A DNA stretch of 64,000 nt from Centroberyx gerrardi (GCF_048128805.1 NC_135997.1:3638470-3702469); one strand, 5' to 3'. Counted from the first letter of the stretch, positions 11,791-22,034 are shown. A program made the numbers and translations. The notes: generated from the sequence alone by a model not told the origin.

Positions 11791-12257
11791 CTGTATAGGC
11801 CTATTGCTATCTGGCATTTTTGAGTTTCTGGTTTATCCTCATGTGTGTTTTGAGTTTTCTATATGACCATTTGGAAGTTATGTTCTGCTTTCCCCTATAG
11901 GACATCATGGATGTTGCATTCTCCTATATCTAACTGTTATGGACAATCTTTTTAGAGTATAGAGGTGCTTCTACTAGACCTGGCTTTAATTGAGTGCATG
12001 ACGGCTATGTGCCTGATGTTTTTCCACTTATGCATGGACGTTCTACTATTCTATGGATAGTGTAAATATGTTTATACTTGATATGTGTATGACTATCATG
12101 ATTAGTGTGTCTTTGTGCTTTTGTTTCTTATGTGTATATAGATATGCTATATGATTGCACTTAGAGGGGGGACTTTACCACACCATGTGACTTACCCCAG
12201 GTGGCCTGATTTGACTAGTTGTTTGGTCTATTTAAGGTGGCGACTGTATACCTTGTT

Positions 12258-12303
12258 TCAAGTCTGAAGAAGAGCAGTGTGCTCGAAACGTCACTGACTT
12301 TGT
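12258..12303 (+). ncRNA. Hammerhead-like hairpin in Penelope 3' UTR (copy 1)
   Basis: CTGAAGA (12264-12270) is followed by A, a GAGC/GCTC stem with a 5-nt loop, and GAAAC (12285-12289). This mirrors the CTGATGA-stem II-GAAA core of hammerhead ribozymes, but position U7 is A and one extra A precedes the stem. Penelope-like elements are known to carry hammerhead motifs. This copy is probably inactive. Confidence 0.4.
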
Positions 12304-12345
12304 GGTGCAAATAAAGCAACAAAAGGGAGCTACAGTGTGTGGATT

Positions 12346-12727
12346 TTCATTGCTAAATATACGACTCCAGGACTGCCATTAAACCACGATGAAGCACGGA
12401 TGTTGCACGGATCATTGTGATTTATTCACATTAGATTGTGAATAGACACTATTACATAATATTACATATTATATTAAAGCTGGGGCATGGGGCTTGAGAG
12501 AAATGTTAAAAAGCTCCAATTCTTAAATACAATTGACAGGTTGGATCCTAATAGGAGAGTCAGTATATAAATATGAGGATAGATAACAAGCAAGTGTGGC
12601 ACACTTTAGGGCCTTAAAGCCCAGACTTGAGTTATCACTATAGCAACTAACCCTTAAAATTCCATAATCACCATTTTATGCTGTACCAGCCGAATTACCA
12701 TGACAAACAGTAGAAGGACCGTTCTAT
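12346..12727. other. Non-coding interval, nothing recognised
   Basis: No repeat terminus, exon or RNA structure that I can name. Confidence 0.4.
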
Positions 12728-13018
12728 CCATTCAAGTTCTGTGTTCTGGAGCATTCAGGGTCTTGTGAACACCTTACGCCAAGGATAGAAGATGTCTGTG
12801 TTATCAGAGAAGCAACTGTCACTGCTCATCAGTCTCAGAGGGATTATAAAGCCATTACCAAAAAATATGGAGTCCATCATCCCACAGTGAGAAAGATCAT
12901 TTACAAATGGAGAACACAAGACATTTGCCAATCTACCCAGGAGTGGGCGTCCCAGCAAATTCAACCCAAGATCAGACCGTATGTTGTTCTGAGAAGCAAA
13001 GAACCCTAAAGCTCACCC
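12728..13018 (+). pseudogene. Tc1-type transposase relic
   Basis: Frame-shifted translation gives 'DYKAITKKYGVHHPTVRKII' (about 12840-12900) followed by 'YKW' and 'NLPRSGRPSKF' in another frame (about 12928-12963). These correspond to the paired helix-turn-helix DNA-binding region of fish Tc1-like transposases ('GYKAISK...TVRAII.KW....NLPRSGRP'). Frame changes and in-frame stops separate the blocks, and the DDE catalytic domain is missing. Terminal inverted repeats are not recognisable. It is a dead N-terminal fragment. Confidence 0.75.
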
Positions 13019-13410
13019 ACACACAGAAAAATGGCCGAAGTGCCGAAAATGGTTCTTCGGAGTGATAGAACCATTTGGTTCCACAAAGAACCAGACCAAG
13101 GTTCTTTAAAGAACCATTTGTGCTCTCCTTTGCTTAGACACCTGCATTGTGTTTCTGTTTATCTGCCCTTGTACAGCCTTATATGTAATTGCACAATATA
13201 TAGGGGGTTTGGTTATTTTCCACATTTATGCCATCCAACCTTTACCATTTCTTGGACCAGGTCTCTCTTGAAAAAGAGATTGCATCTCAATGAGACAACC
13301 TGGTAAAATAAAGATTAAATAAATCCAGAAAGGTTCAGAAATTGTTCTTACATGGCATCACTCCAAAGAACCATTTTTGGTTCCAGGTCGCACCTTTATT
13401 TTGCTGTGTG
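13019..13410. mobile_element. 'ggttct/agaacc' MITE interrupted by an L2-like tail
   Basis: The ends 'acacacagaaaaat' and 'attttgctgtgtg' are inverted. Inside them, repeated 'aagaaccattt' and 'ggttctttaaagaacc' blocks mark a common fish MITE. The middle (about 13130-13325) reads as a LINE 3' end: 'acctgcattgtgtttctg', then 'cttgaaaaagagattgc', then 'tggtaaaataaagattaaat', so a LINE tail inserted into the MITE. Confidence 0.65.
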
Positions 13411-14399
13411 ATCAAGCCTTTGTCAACATGATAACGGTTAAAGTTTGTAAGTAACATTCGGAAAAGATTGAGCAAATATGGCTTTTATTGAAAGGTATCC
13501 AGGAGGAAACCTCTTTTCTCCAAAGACAACATTGCAGCACAGCTAAGGTTTGTCAGAATCTCAGAAACAGGGAGGGGGGGGGGGGGGGGCAAAGAATAGG
13601 ACAGAATACAGTACTTTATTAATGTAATGGAATATCCCACAGGGAAATTTGTTTTGCAATAGTATTCTGGACGGACCCAACGTTGCTGTTTTGGGGAAAA
13701 CAGCAACGTTAAAACAAAGATAAGGCGGGGAAATCGCATGGGAAAGCCGGAAAGATTATGGGGTTTCCAGGTTAGATAATTATTTAGTTTATGCTAGTAG
13801 TCTGTTTCTTCTTTTTTGTATGAAGTAGCTCCGTTATGAGCAAAGCCTTCCTGTACTTCTGCCTCGCCCACCATTGTGTTTATCATTTGTTTATTTTTTT
13901 TGGTCGCACTTTATTCCTACACTAATAAGACTTAACAAGCCGTACTTTGTATCAAATTAGACAAAAACTAGAAATAATATGTTCTTTATTAGACAGTAAA
14001 CAAACACAGCTATACCCTAATTAGACACCATATAAATTATGCTGTAATTAGAAGCCGCATATAATACCGTATTAAACCCAAAATATACCATACTTAGACA
14101 CTATTATACCAAATTATACTCTAGAAACCAAATAGGAGATCTTAATACACTATTAGACACCATTTTACAAGATCATAGTCTAATTAGAAACCAAATACAG
14201 TTCTGTTGTAATGTGTCCCAAATTACCCTCTAAGAAAATCTAATAAGGGTCTAACAATAATAAATAAATAAAGATGCAATGTCCTGGCAGCTTCCATAGC
14301 CTAATGTTACTGGGGTCGGATAGTGACATGGCATTAAATGGTCTTAACTGGTATGGGAGTAGAGCGTCGAGGAAGCATGTATTATGTATTACGCTATTA
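13411..14399. other. Non-coding interval with G-run and 'tagacacca' repeats
   Basis: A G17-18 run lies at about 13573-13590. From 13905 to 14290 the motif 'attagacacca/aattagaaaccaaat' recurs loosely after 'ggtcgcactttattcctac', which looks like one end of a DNA element whose other end I cannot find. No gene is visible. Confidence 0.4.
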
Positions 14400-15306
14400 G
14401 TCTAGGGCAGTGGTTCTCAACCATTTTGGGGCCAGCGCCCCCCTATCCATTATCCAGGTCCCTTACCGCCCCCCATCAAATAAAATGTAGGCTAATTGTC
14501 TTCCCTGAATATTAATGTTGATTATTATCCTGTTTATTATTATGATTATTATGCTGATTATTATTATTGTTGTTATTATTTATATAATGTATTATATTTA
14601 TATTAGGCCTATATATTTATTCTTTATTTATATTCTTATTATATTATTATTATTATTATTGTTATTATTAGTATGATTATTATTCTGTGTTATATCATTA
14701 AAAAACATGTCATTGAATGCCAAATAACAGATTTGCGCGGGTCACATATGTCACATAGCCTATGTCACATATTATGCAGCATGTAACTTTCTGGCATTAA
14801 ATAGGGCAGAATTAATTTAGCAGATTTTTGAGTGGAGTTTGGTCTGACATTGTTTTGTGCTATTCCAGGCAAATTAAACCTGGTAAATGTCCCATTTCCT
14901 TTTATTCATAGACTTATTAAAGATGTAGACCCCATACCAGTAGAATTCTAGAAAGTTGCTGCAGTTCACTGGGAATTCTCACTTAAATCAGCATTTTCTT
15001 GCTCATTCCAAACAAACAGCTATATCTCAAAAATAAAAAGAAATTGACAATCACAAGTTTTTCCATTTAAAAAAAACACAACTTTCCCTTTAATTTGGTA
15101 CCAAATACATGGCAAGGCGATGCAGGGCGTCTCCTTACTTAAATGTCATTCACAGTATGACAACAAAACAGATCCTTCCTATCTTGGCTAACGATAAGCT
15201 TTCACAATCCATACAAAACCTCCAGCGCTTCAGCCCACACAGTAATAAGATCAGACAGTAACAGTCGCCAAACAAATATGGAAAAAGTTGCCAAACTTAA
15301 CGTTAT

Positions 15307-15403
15307 ATGGATAAAAGTCGCGGCGACCCTGCCAGTCCTCCTACCGACTCTTCGGCGCACCGCCTCCCGGAAAACAGCGTCCGTCTCCAGCGGCGAGAGC
15401 CAG
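15307..15403 (+). other. CpG-rich exon-like segment with splice donor inside the hAT element
   Basis: An ATG at 15307 opens a frame rich in Ser, Arg and Pro (MDKSRGDPASPPTDSS...), ending at a good donor, CCAG|GTAGGT, at 15403/15404. A second ATG at 15278 in another frame also reads through to the same donor. The CpG-rich composition contrasts with the AT-rich surroundings. It could be the first exon of a lost transposase gene or a captured host first exon. No homology is recognised, so function is unknown. Confidence 0.35.
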
Positions 15404-15939
15404 GTAGGTCCCGCTGTTTAGTGAAGGTGATCTTGTTTTATCGAGCAAGAACAAGCGATTTCGATCAAAAGATTATAACTCACAATGTCTTCGTAACTTT
15501 CCACTACATACGGCGGGTCAGGTTCTGTCTCACAGCACAATCTGACAGCTTCCAGAAGGTTTTAAAAGCGTGATGCTTAGCCAGCGAAGCCATTTTTAGA
15601 TCTACTGGTGGAGGACGACTAAACCCGGGGAAAATCAAACGTCTCAGTGTCACCAGATAAATTTTCCGGTTCCGGTTAATCGATGACAACTTGAAGTATA
15701 TATAAAACAAAGCTGATAACTTGATTTTCAGTTTTTGGTACATTTTAAACGATTTAAAAATGACGGGCGTTCTTGGGCGCTATAGTGAACTATAGAACGG
15801 GCGCTCTTGGGCGCTATGGGGTCTGAAGACTTTAAAGTTCACGACTAGACGAAATGCTGCAGAGAAAAGTTGCAGCGGTGTAAACTCCCCCGTCTCAGCT
15901 GGAATCAAGCTGGCTGATGGCGTTGCTGTGACTCAGCTT

Positions 15940-16075
15940 GTCAGGTGGCAGGTGTCTGGTTTTAGAATATTGTTTTAGAAAATTGTTTATTTATGTTTAT
16001 TATGGTCGTTTGTGTTAATATGCTTTGGCAACGTTGTACTGTATGCAGTCATGCCAATAAAGCCACTTGAATTTA
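15940..16075 (+). repeat. LINE-like 3' tail inside the hAT element
   Basis: 'gcagtcatgccaataaagcc' followed by 'acttgaattta' resembles fish L2-type LINE 3' ends. Confidence 0.45.
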
Positions 16076-16648
16076 ATAGTGTTATAGTGTGTGTCTGGAT
16101 GCTAGACGCTAAGTTGCTTTCACGGGAAGTCCGACAGCGGAATATCCCTCTTGTAAATTTGTATCCACGGCGATAACACGGCGTTATCCTCGGGAGAAAT
16201 GAATGCTTTCAAGAGGAAGAAACTCTTAATTTCCTCCACGGGTAATACCAAGGAAGAGAGCGTCCATTTTCCTGAGTTGACACAGTAAACGCCATGTTGG
16301 TGAAATTTTATAGATGATACTCTGACGTCCCGTTCCCGTTAAGGCAGCATGAAGCTGCGCTACAGAAAGCTGACAGAAACACTGAAGTAAAGAGTATGGA
16401 AACTATACACCGTCTCGTCTAGTCTCATTGGTGTAAACTGGCAGGTTTTAGAATGTTGCAGACCACATTCTTTTGCAAGCAGTTGCAAGTTTCAACTCGT
16501 CTCGTCATGAATCTTTGGTGTAAACTCGCCTTAAACAAACGCCCCCCAAGAACACCTCAACGCCCCTCTTTCAAAAATATTGCTTCCAGCGCCCCCCCAC
16601 GTTCTCTGAAAGCCCCCGTTGAGAAACACTAGTCTAGGGGATAACCAC

Positions 16649-16965
16649 AACAATTGTGCATTTTATGAGAAAAGCATGACATTTCTAACATAGGTAGTGC
16701 ATACCATAATGTTTATTTTCAGATGTGGAGGGAAGTCAGATTTGACCTCTGAGGACCATGAGAGGTCAAATCCAAGATGGCTGCCAGTCCCCCGGGTCTA
16801 ATGTTCAAATGGTTCAAACGCGTTTAATTTTGGAACCAAACAGTGTAGAAAAACATTTAAGGTGCCATTTCCAACTAAGTTGGGGATGCCCATTCATTTG
16901 GTGATACTTTTGAGATCGCCAGAACCCAAGGACATGCATTTAGATCAAGGTCAAGGTCAAATTAC
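16649..16965. repeat. Left terminal inverted repeat of the PIN/CXC element
   Basis: It matches 18334-18633 in reverse complement. Shared landmarks include 'ggtcaaatccaagatgg', 'cccccgggtctaatgtt', 'caactaagttggggatgc' and 'gatcaaggtcaaggtcaa'. Confidence 0.9.
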
Positions 16966-17165
16966 GTTAAAAACTTTTGGACATTCTTTTGCTAATACAT
17001 TTATTTTAGCTTGGACACTGGATTGGACCTATGCAATATAGTGAAACTTCACTTCCATTTTGACACTATAGGGATAATAATACAAAAAAATTAACAGAAT
17101 AGACCCATGGTTAATACTATATTAATAGTAATGATGATGATGATGATAATGGTAATGATCAAAAT

Positions 17166-18294
17166 CTAACCGTCTCCAGAACAGAAGCACAGTGCAGTGC
17201 ACTTGAGTGCAGCTTTGGCACACTTGCACCGTCCAGTGCACCCTTTCTCGCAGCGACAGCGGATCAATTCATGGCACGATTTTGATGCTTCAGGGAGAGT
17301 GGTCCAAAGCGGCTGCCACCCAGTTGTTTCCTTTGTCCAGCCCCAGTCAGATGGCTCTGGCATCTCTGGATCCAGGACCAATGCCTGGTTCCAACAGTTG
17401 GCCTGGTAGCAAGTGCGCTTGATGTGCTGCTTGAGTGCTGCCTGGGTTGGAGGAACGTTCTCTAAAGTTCTAGACTTCTGTGTGAAGAGCTGTTTCCTGG
17501 CATCATTCACTTCCGTGCTCTCACTGGCTGCACATCAGGTTGTACATCAGCACCACAAATCGCTCTAGCAGTAACATTGATTCTTCACTGACCTCACTTG
17601 GCATGCATAGGAGTTCATTGAGAGCATCATTCACCTCTGGGAAAGACTTCCAAGTTTCCCAGGCAGTCTTCTTTCCTCTGCCAGCGAATGCAGATACTGT
17701 GTCACACCCGGTGAAAGCATGAAGGACTGGGAGAGTCAGACACTGTGTTGGATTCATTGTGGCAACCATTTCCTGAACAGCTATGTACCGAAAGCTTGAC
17801 CCGACACCAAAGGCAACCCACAGCTCATCAGGAGCTGTCTTGCTGAATGAAGCCACAGCCAGTACCACCACATCAGTATCAACGGTACGTATGGTCAGCT
17901 TCTTACACCCCTTTTGCACAGCATCTGCCACATGCAGAAGTAGACGAGTGTCGGCCTCCTCTTGCGAACATGGGGCAAGGCAGGCCAAGTATGACTCAGC
18001 AGGAGAGCAGAGGACTCCACTTCAATCTGTTGCATACAGTTCCTTGCCCTCTGCTAAAAGAAGATGAACAGCTTCGTGTGACAGGAAAGCAAACAATTCG
18101 GTTTTGTTCTCATCACATCGAAGGAAGTCCTTCCAGTTCTTTGGCATCACAGTAGAAGGAGCCACCTTTTTCCTGGTGCCCTTTCCCCTCTTCTGTCTGG
18201 TTGAGGCTTTCAGGCTGGCAGGTAGGTATACATCCCAGACAAGGTCGATGTGGCTGCTTTTCTCAAGTTGAGCAGAGATGTATGGTGCAAACAC
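17166..18294 (-). pseudogene. Broken PIN/FEN-like nuclease protein with C-terminal CXC domain
   Basis: Three - strand pieces belong to one protein. Piece 1 (18294-18022) includes 'KRGKGTRKKVAP' and 'NWKDFLRCDENKTELFAFLS'. Piece 2 (17988-17521) has 'EEADTRLLLHVADA', 'TIRTVDTDVVVLAVA' and 'LHAFTGCDTVSAFAGRGKK'; these three acidic clusters (EAD, DTD, GCD) in this order are the signature I associate with PIN/FEN-type 5'-nuclease folds. Piece 3 (17510-17166) ends 'CRCEKGCTGRCKC...CTALCFC', a tesmin/TSO1-like CXC cysteine motif, usually DNA binding. A frameshift near 18022-18027, just after ELYATD, and another near 17521, just after LMCSQ, separate the pieces; the reading resumes at once in a new frame, so these are recent single-base-type breaks. 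I recall similar uncharacterised proteins in many copies in fish and cnidarian genomes, but not an accepted function. That it mobilises the flanking inverted repeats is inference. Confidence 0.65.
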
Positions 18295-18333
18295 TCTTTC
18301 TCCATACTCTTGAAATGTTCTTGATGTTGTAAA

Positions 18334-18633
18334 TTTTTACCTTGACCTTGACCTAAATGCATTTCCTTGAATTCTGGCGATCTCAAAAGTATCACCAAAT
18401 GAATGGGCATCCCCAACTTAGTTGGAAATGACACCTTAAATGTTTTTCTACACTGGTTCCATAATTAAGGGCGTTTGAACATTAGACCCGGGGGACTGGC
18501 GGCCATCTTGGATTTGACCTCTCATGGTCCTCAGAGGTCAAATCTGACTTCCCTCCACATCTGAAAATAAACATTATGGTATATACCAACTATGCTAGAA
18601 ATTTCAGACTTTTCTCATAAAATGCACAATTGT
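18334..18633. repeat. Right terminal inverted repeat of the PIN/CXC element
   Basis: Reverse complement of 16649-16965, ending 'aaaatgcacaattgtt'. It differs from the left arm by scattered substitutions and small indels. Confidence 0.9.
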
Positions 18634-18893
18634 TATAATATGAGAGCTTATCCGCTGTACTATATATATTACTACCTACAAACTCCACGGGACTCCGGAG
18701 AACATCCAGGCTACGAGGGACGTGTGAAGTAGCGACCAGATGTGGTTTGACCTTATGGTACAGTTAGCTTCTAATGAGCAACAAATGACCCTGTAAGAAA
18801 GTGAAACTATGTTAAATAAAGGCCAAATAAATGTATTGTCCTCTGAGCTCTCAGTGTTTTGTCTATTATAAAGAGTTCTTTAGGGAGGGGTAA

Positions 18894-19557
18894 AGGCCCT
18901 GACACACCAGGCCGACAGTCGGCCGTTGGCCAATGTCGGGCCGTCGGTAAGCGTCTGTGTCCCTAGTTTTTGCGGTGTGTCCCGCACCGTCGGCACTAGT
19001 CGGACCCCTGTCGGCGGCTTTTCGGCCGATTGAGCATGTTGAATTGCCGGCAGAGCCCGTCGGTGAGAGAGATCACTCTGATTGGTAGTTCGTGTTTTGC
19101 CTCTGGATGATTGGACTGATAAATTCCTTCAACATGTGAAACTGAACAGGAAAGAGCCGAGCGAAATTTTTAAAATCGGAGGTTTCATTTATCTCCAGCT
19201 CTCGACACAGGTTCGGGAAAGCCCCTTGAGCCTGTCGCTGGAGTATCCATGATTTCACCCATTTAGTGCGGTTTCTCCTTATTTTTCGCCTCCGCCTCTT
19301 CCTTTCTTCTTCCACAACCAAAAGACCAAGGGCTGACAACGGCAGTGCCATTTGCAACTTCTTATCAGACATATGGTATGGAGAGTTATTTCCCCTCACG
19401 CAGGCGCAGAACATACGTGCTAGTTGCCCGTTGGCTGTAGTCTTTGCAGTGTGTACAAGTGCAACTTTTTGGACCAGACACAGGCGACGTGAGGCGACGC
19501 AACAGTCGGCCTTCGTCGCCGCTGGTTCTTTGAAGCCGGTTTGGTGTGTCAGGGCCT
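18894..19557 (-). mobile_element. PIF/Harbinger element (664 bp) with TAA target duplication
   Basis: The termini 'aggccctgacacaccag' and 'ttggtgtgtcagggcct' are inverted, and TAA flanks both sides (18891-18893 and 19558-19560), the usual 3-bp target of this superfamily. The element carries only an N-terminal transposase piece. It interrupts an older 'aaagaac'-type MITE: 'agagttctttaggg' lies on the left and 'ctaaagaacacttt' on the right. Confidence 0.88.
19073..19414 (-). pseudogene. N-terminal fragment of a Harbinger transposase (HARBI1-like)
   Basis: The 113-residue frame includes 'RRNRTKWVKSWILQRQAQGA', then 'FPNLCRELEINETSDFKNFA' and 'RLFPVQFHMLKEFISPIIQR'. This matches the conserved start of HARBI1-like transposases ('WVRPWLLRR...GAYHNLLQEL...FRNFLRM....F..LL..V.P.I'). 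Full-length proteins are about 350-400 residues, so the DDE nuclease domain is gone. The start used here is the first in-frame ATG; the true start may be the internal Met in 'MALPLSALGL'. It is non-functional as a transposase on its own. Confidence 0.8.
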
Positions 19558-19560
19558 TAA

Positions 19561-19700
19561 GGATCTACCTAGAACCATTTGCCTCTAAAGAACACTTTTT
19601 TGTTTAAAAGAATCCTGAAGTGTTCTTTGTTAGACAAATAGTTATATCAAGAACCATTTTCATTTTAAGAATCCTTTTGGGAAGAAATAGTTCCTCTGGG
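19561..19700. repeat. 'aagaac/gttctt' MITE remnant split by the Harbinger element
   Basis: Contains 'tagaaccatttgcctctaaa', 'agtgttctttgtta' and 'aagaaccattttcatttt', and continues the sequence to the left of 18891. Same style as the element at 13019. Confidence 0.5.
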
Positions 19701-19870
19701 ATCCCTCATAGCACTCGGCACTCTGCACTCCATGTGCCATGGAGGGCCGAGAGTCTGCAGGTTTTCACTCCAACCAAAGACGACACCAGCTGATTTCACT
19801 GACTAGTTCTTCCTCCCAAATTGAAGTTGTGCTAATCAGTGAAATTGCCTGGTGTCAGTATTTTAAATGC
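19700..19870 (+). repeat. Dispersed fish repeat fragment
   Basis: 'gtctgcaggttttcactcca' followed by 'accaaag' and 'ttgcctggtgtcagtatttt' is wording seen in abundant teleost interspersed repeats. No terminal repeats were identified. Confidence 0.4.
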
Positions 19871-19954
19871 CCCATATACAGTAAGTTAACTTGATTAACC
19901 AAATATTATTAATTATTAAGTATGTTATAGCCTATTATTATTAAAATTTTGACC

Positions 19955-20035
19955 ATTAGCGGGTTTTGAACTCTGACCCTTAATGATGGGAATGTTATGC
20001 TCTTGCCAACTGAGCCACACTGACCAACAACACAG
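19955..20035 (-). repeat. tRNA-like SINE head
   Basis: On the - strand it reads 'tgtggctcagttggcaagag' (A-box-like) and then 'gggtcagagttcaaaaccc' (B-box-like T arm). The rest does not fold into a full tRNA cloverleaf and no CCA-adjacent acceptor stem pairs, so it is a SINE-type relic rather than a functional tRNA gene. Confidence 0.5.
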
Positions 20036-20242
20036 TGTGTGCAGTGTTTTGGACATTTTAACTTCAGCACATAAACCAACCAAAGGTTCCCTAAATTGAA
20101 AATCACTCACTTTAGACACAATTAGCAGCATTACATGTTTCCTTTTAAAGTAGCAATGATATATTTATTTAAATTTCATCCAGGAGTCAACACAGCTGTA
20201 AGGGAACCTCTGATAGAATGCATCATGCCAGAGGGATCAGGA

Positions 20243-20342
20243 AGACTGTAGCTCACGTGGGATCTGAACCTGCATCTCGCAACACAGCTTACGATGGTTT
20301 GGAAGACATGTGCTTTAACCACTACACTATCTGTGATGTTTT
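20243..20342 (-). repeat. tRNA-like SINE head
   Basis: On the - strand 'agatagtgtagtggttaaag' and 'gcaggttcagatcccacg' correspond to A and B boxes of RNA polymerase III promoters. Spacing is longer than in a real tRNA because of an insert after the anticodon-like region. Confidence 0.5.
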
Positions 20343-20344
20343 CA

Positions 20345-22002
20345 AGCATGTAAGAGCAATATTTTGATCAACACATTTCCTTTTCCACCAACGAGATGTG
20401 ACATGTAACCAATCAGGCAAATTTTGATCAGCTGTTTGTGCGCCATGTGGCCAGAAACTATCTTCAAAAGGAGGAAGTCAAAGGTGAGCTCCATCTAACA
20501 TCCCAATTCAAGCTTGAATCTAGCAAAAGTGTTGTGTGTTGAAAGAAAACTAGGCTATTTATTTATTTAAACTGTTTGCTTCTTGTTTTGTTTTTTTGTT
20601 GTTGTTGACAACTTCAACTGGTGTTGAGGAGAGCTTGTGTGGACAGTTATCTTGCTGCTTTAGCTGCTCCTGAGCTTATTCATGATATACTGAGGAGTGA
20701 CAGAAGTTTCCAAAAGATCTCCAGAGCCCACGGGCATAGGAAGCACGGGGGACAGGGGGGACATGTCCCCTCCAATATTAAAAGATGTTTAAAATGTCCC
20801 CCTCAAAAAATAAACCACGACGTTGTGTTATTTTGCCTCGGCATTGAAAAATCAACTGCGGGACTTTTATTTTGAAAAGCCTTTGACTTCGTGCAATGTG
20901 GAATGAAGTTGAATGAAGTATCTCCATATGAAAAAAGTACGCCACAAGAAATAGACTCGATAGGGCTTCATATCGGTGAGGAGCAGACAGCAGTCAAGGC
21001 AGTGCTCCAAACTGCAGCCAAAAACAAAGCTGCATAGATCATGTGAAGAGGTGTCACTCTGGCCCTAAATTAAATATCTTGTAGTTACGTGTTCTGTTCT
21101 ATAATATTAAAATCATTCCACTGACGTTTTGGCCCGCAAAGGCAGATTGTAAAGAATATAATGGCTTACATTCTGATGCAGACCTTTGTGGGCAAAACGA
21201 CAATGGAATGATATTAACTGTGTAGAAAAAATAAATACATTTACATTTATCTTCACTTGATCTGATGGAGCAGAGCAGTCAGAGAGCACAGGGCCGTTAA
21301 AGTGTCAATCATAATGAAGAAATTCATGGTAATCAAACGGCAAGATGTCAAATCAACACTACTGGTCAGGTGCCGATAGAGAGAGAAAAGGAAAAAGAGG
21401 ATGTGCAGCAAATGAAAGGTATGATATTGCACCAAGGAGGAATAAATGTGTAAAAAGTTTAATATAAAGCTAATTTTCATGACTGTCAACAACAAAAGGT
21501 CAATAGCTTTGTTGCCACTGCTTCCAAAAAGCACAGACATCTGTCCGTCAGTTATGTAAAGACAATACTTTGTCTATTTGCCTCAGTGTCCTGTATGCTT
21601 GTAAGTATGTAATCTTTCTCTGATATTATTACAGCACTATATTTTCATCTGTGCTGATTTTTAAAATGGCAAGGTAGGTTAGGCCTAGTTGTTTTGCAGC
21701 TTAATTCTTCACCATATTGGATGGCTTGCATCTTGTCTGAAACGTTTCTTTGCATGGCTCATTATCCTACCGTAATGGAACAGGTACTGTGCTGGCTTTT
21801 TGTATGTACTTTATAATTAACATCTTTTCAAAGTAAAGCCAGTCAGTGTTGTAGCAGGGCTTGGAGAAAAAACACACTTGGCTCTTAAAAAGGACCAGTG
21901 CATCACAAAAACGAAATGACTAGAAACCAGATAATATCAGTGCAGTTAGTTGGAAGGAAAATACAACTACATAAAACACTGTCATTCGAAGACGGAAATT
22001 CC
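20345..22002. other. Non-coding interval, nothing firm
   Basis: It contains 'gggggacatgtcccctcca' (a short palindromic repeat-like stretch at 20757) and two inverted 'cattccactgacgttttg' / 'caaaacgacaatggaatga' blocks near 21114 and 21196. No exon is supported. Confidence 0.4.
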
Positions 22003-22034
22003 TACAATAGGGTTCCAGCTGGAACCCTATTGTA
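22003..22034. repeat. Perfect 32-bp palindrome
   Basis: Two 16-base arms, 'tacaatagggttccag' and 'ctggaaccctattgta', abut with no spacer. Confidence 0.95.

Larger units (their letters stand above)
11255..12345 (+). mobile_element. Penelope-like element fragment 1 (C-terminus and 3' UTR)
   Basis: It begins inside the coding region, continues through a long AT-rich 3' UTR and ends at about 12345 after 'aataaagcaacaaaaggg' and 'cagtgtgtggattttcattg'. The same order of GIY-YIG fragment, UTR, hammerhead-like hairpin and 'aataaag' is found in the fragment at 39484-40830. The 5' part including the reverse transcriptase is absent. Confidence 0.8.
14408..16631. mobile_element. 2.2-kb hAT-type element with perfect 8-bp TSD
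   Basis: The left end 'cagtggttctcaaccatt' and the right end 'cgttgagaaacacta' are imperfect inverted repeats. gtctaggg flanks both sides (14400-14407 and 16632-16639). Near both ends the sequence is rich in 'gcgcccccc', as in other hAT families with this terminus. No transposase is recognisable, so it is non-autonomous. It contains an AT-rich block (14490-14700), a CpG-rich exon-like segment (15307-15403) and a LINE tail (15940-16075). Confidence 0.85.
16649..18633 (-). mobile_element. Long-TIR element encoding a PIN-like/CXC protein
   Basis: About 300-bp arms (16649-16965 and 18334-18633) are inverted copies of one another, with tips 'aacaattgtgcattttatga' and its complement and only scattered mismatches. 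They flank a - strand coding region of about 1.1 kb. No clear target duplication was found next to the tips. The left tip lies only 9 bp beyond the hAT target duplication at 16639. The coding region is discussed separately. Superfamily unknown to me. Confidence 0.75.

Noticed and set aside
19955..20342. Possible functional tRNA genes
   Set aside because: Only A/B-box-like parts are present; acceptor stems do not pair, so they are SINE relics.
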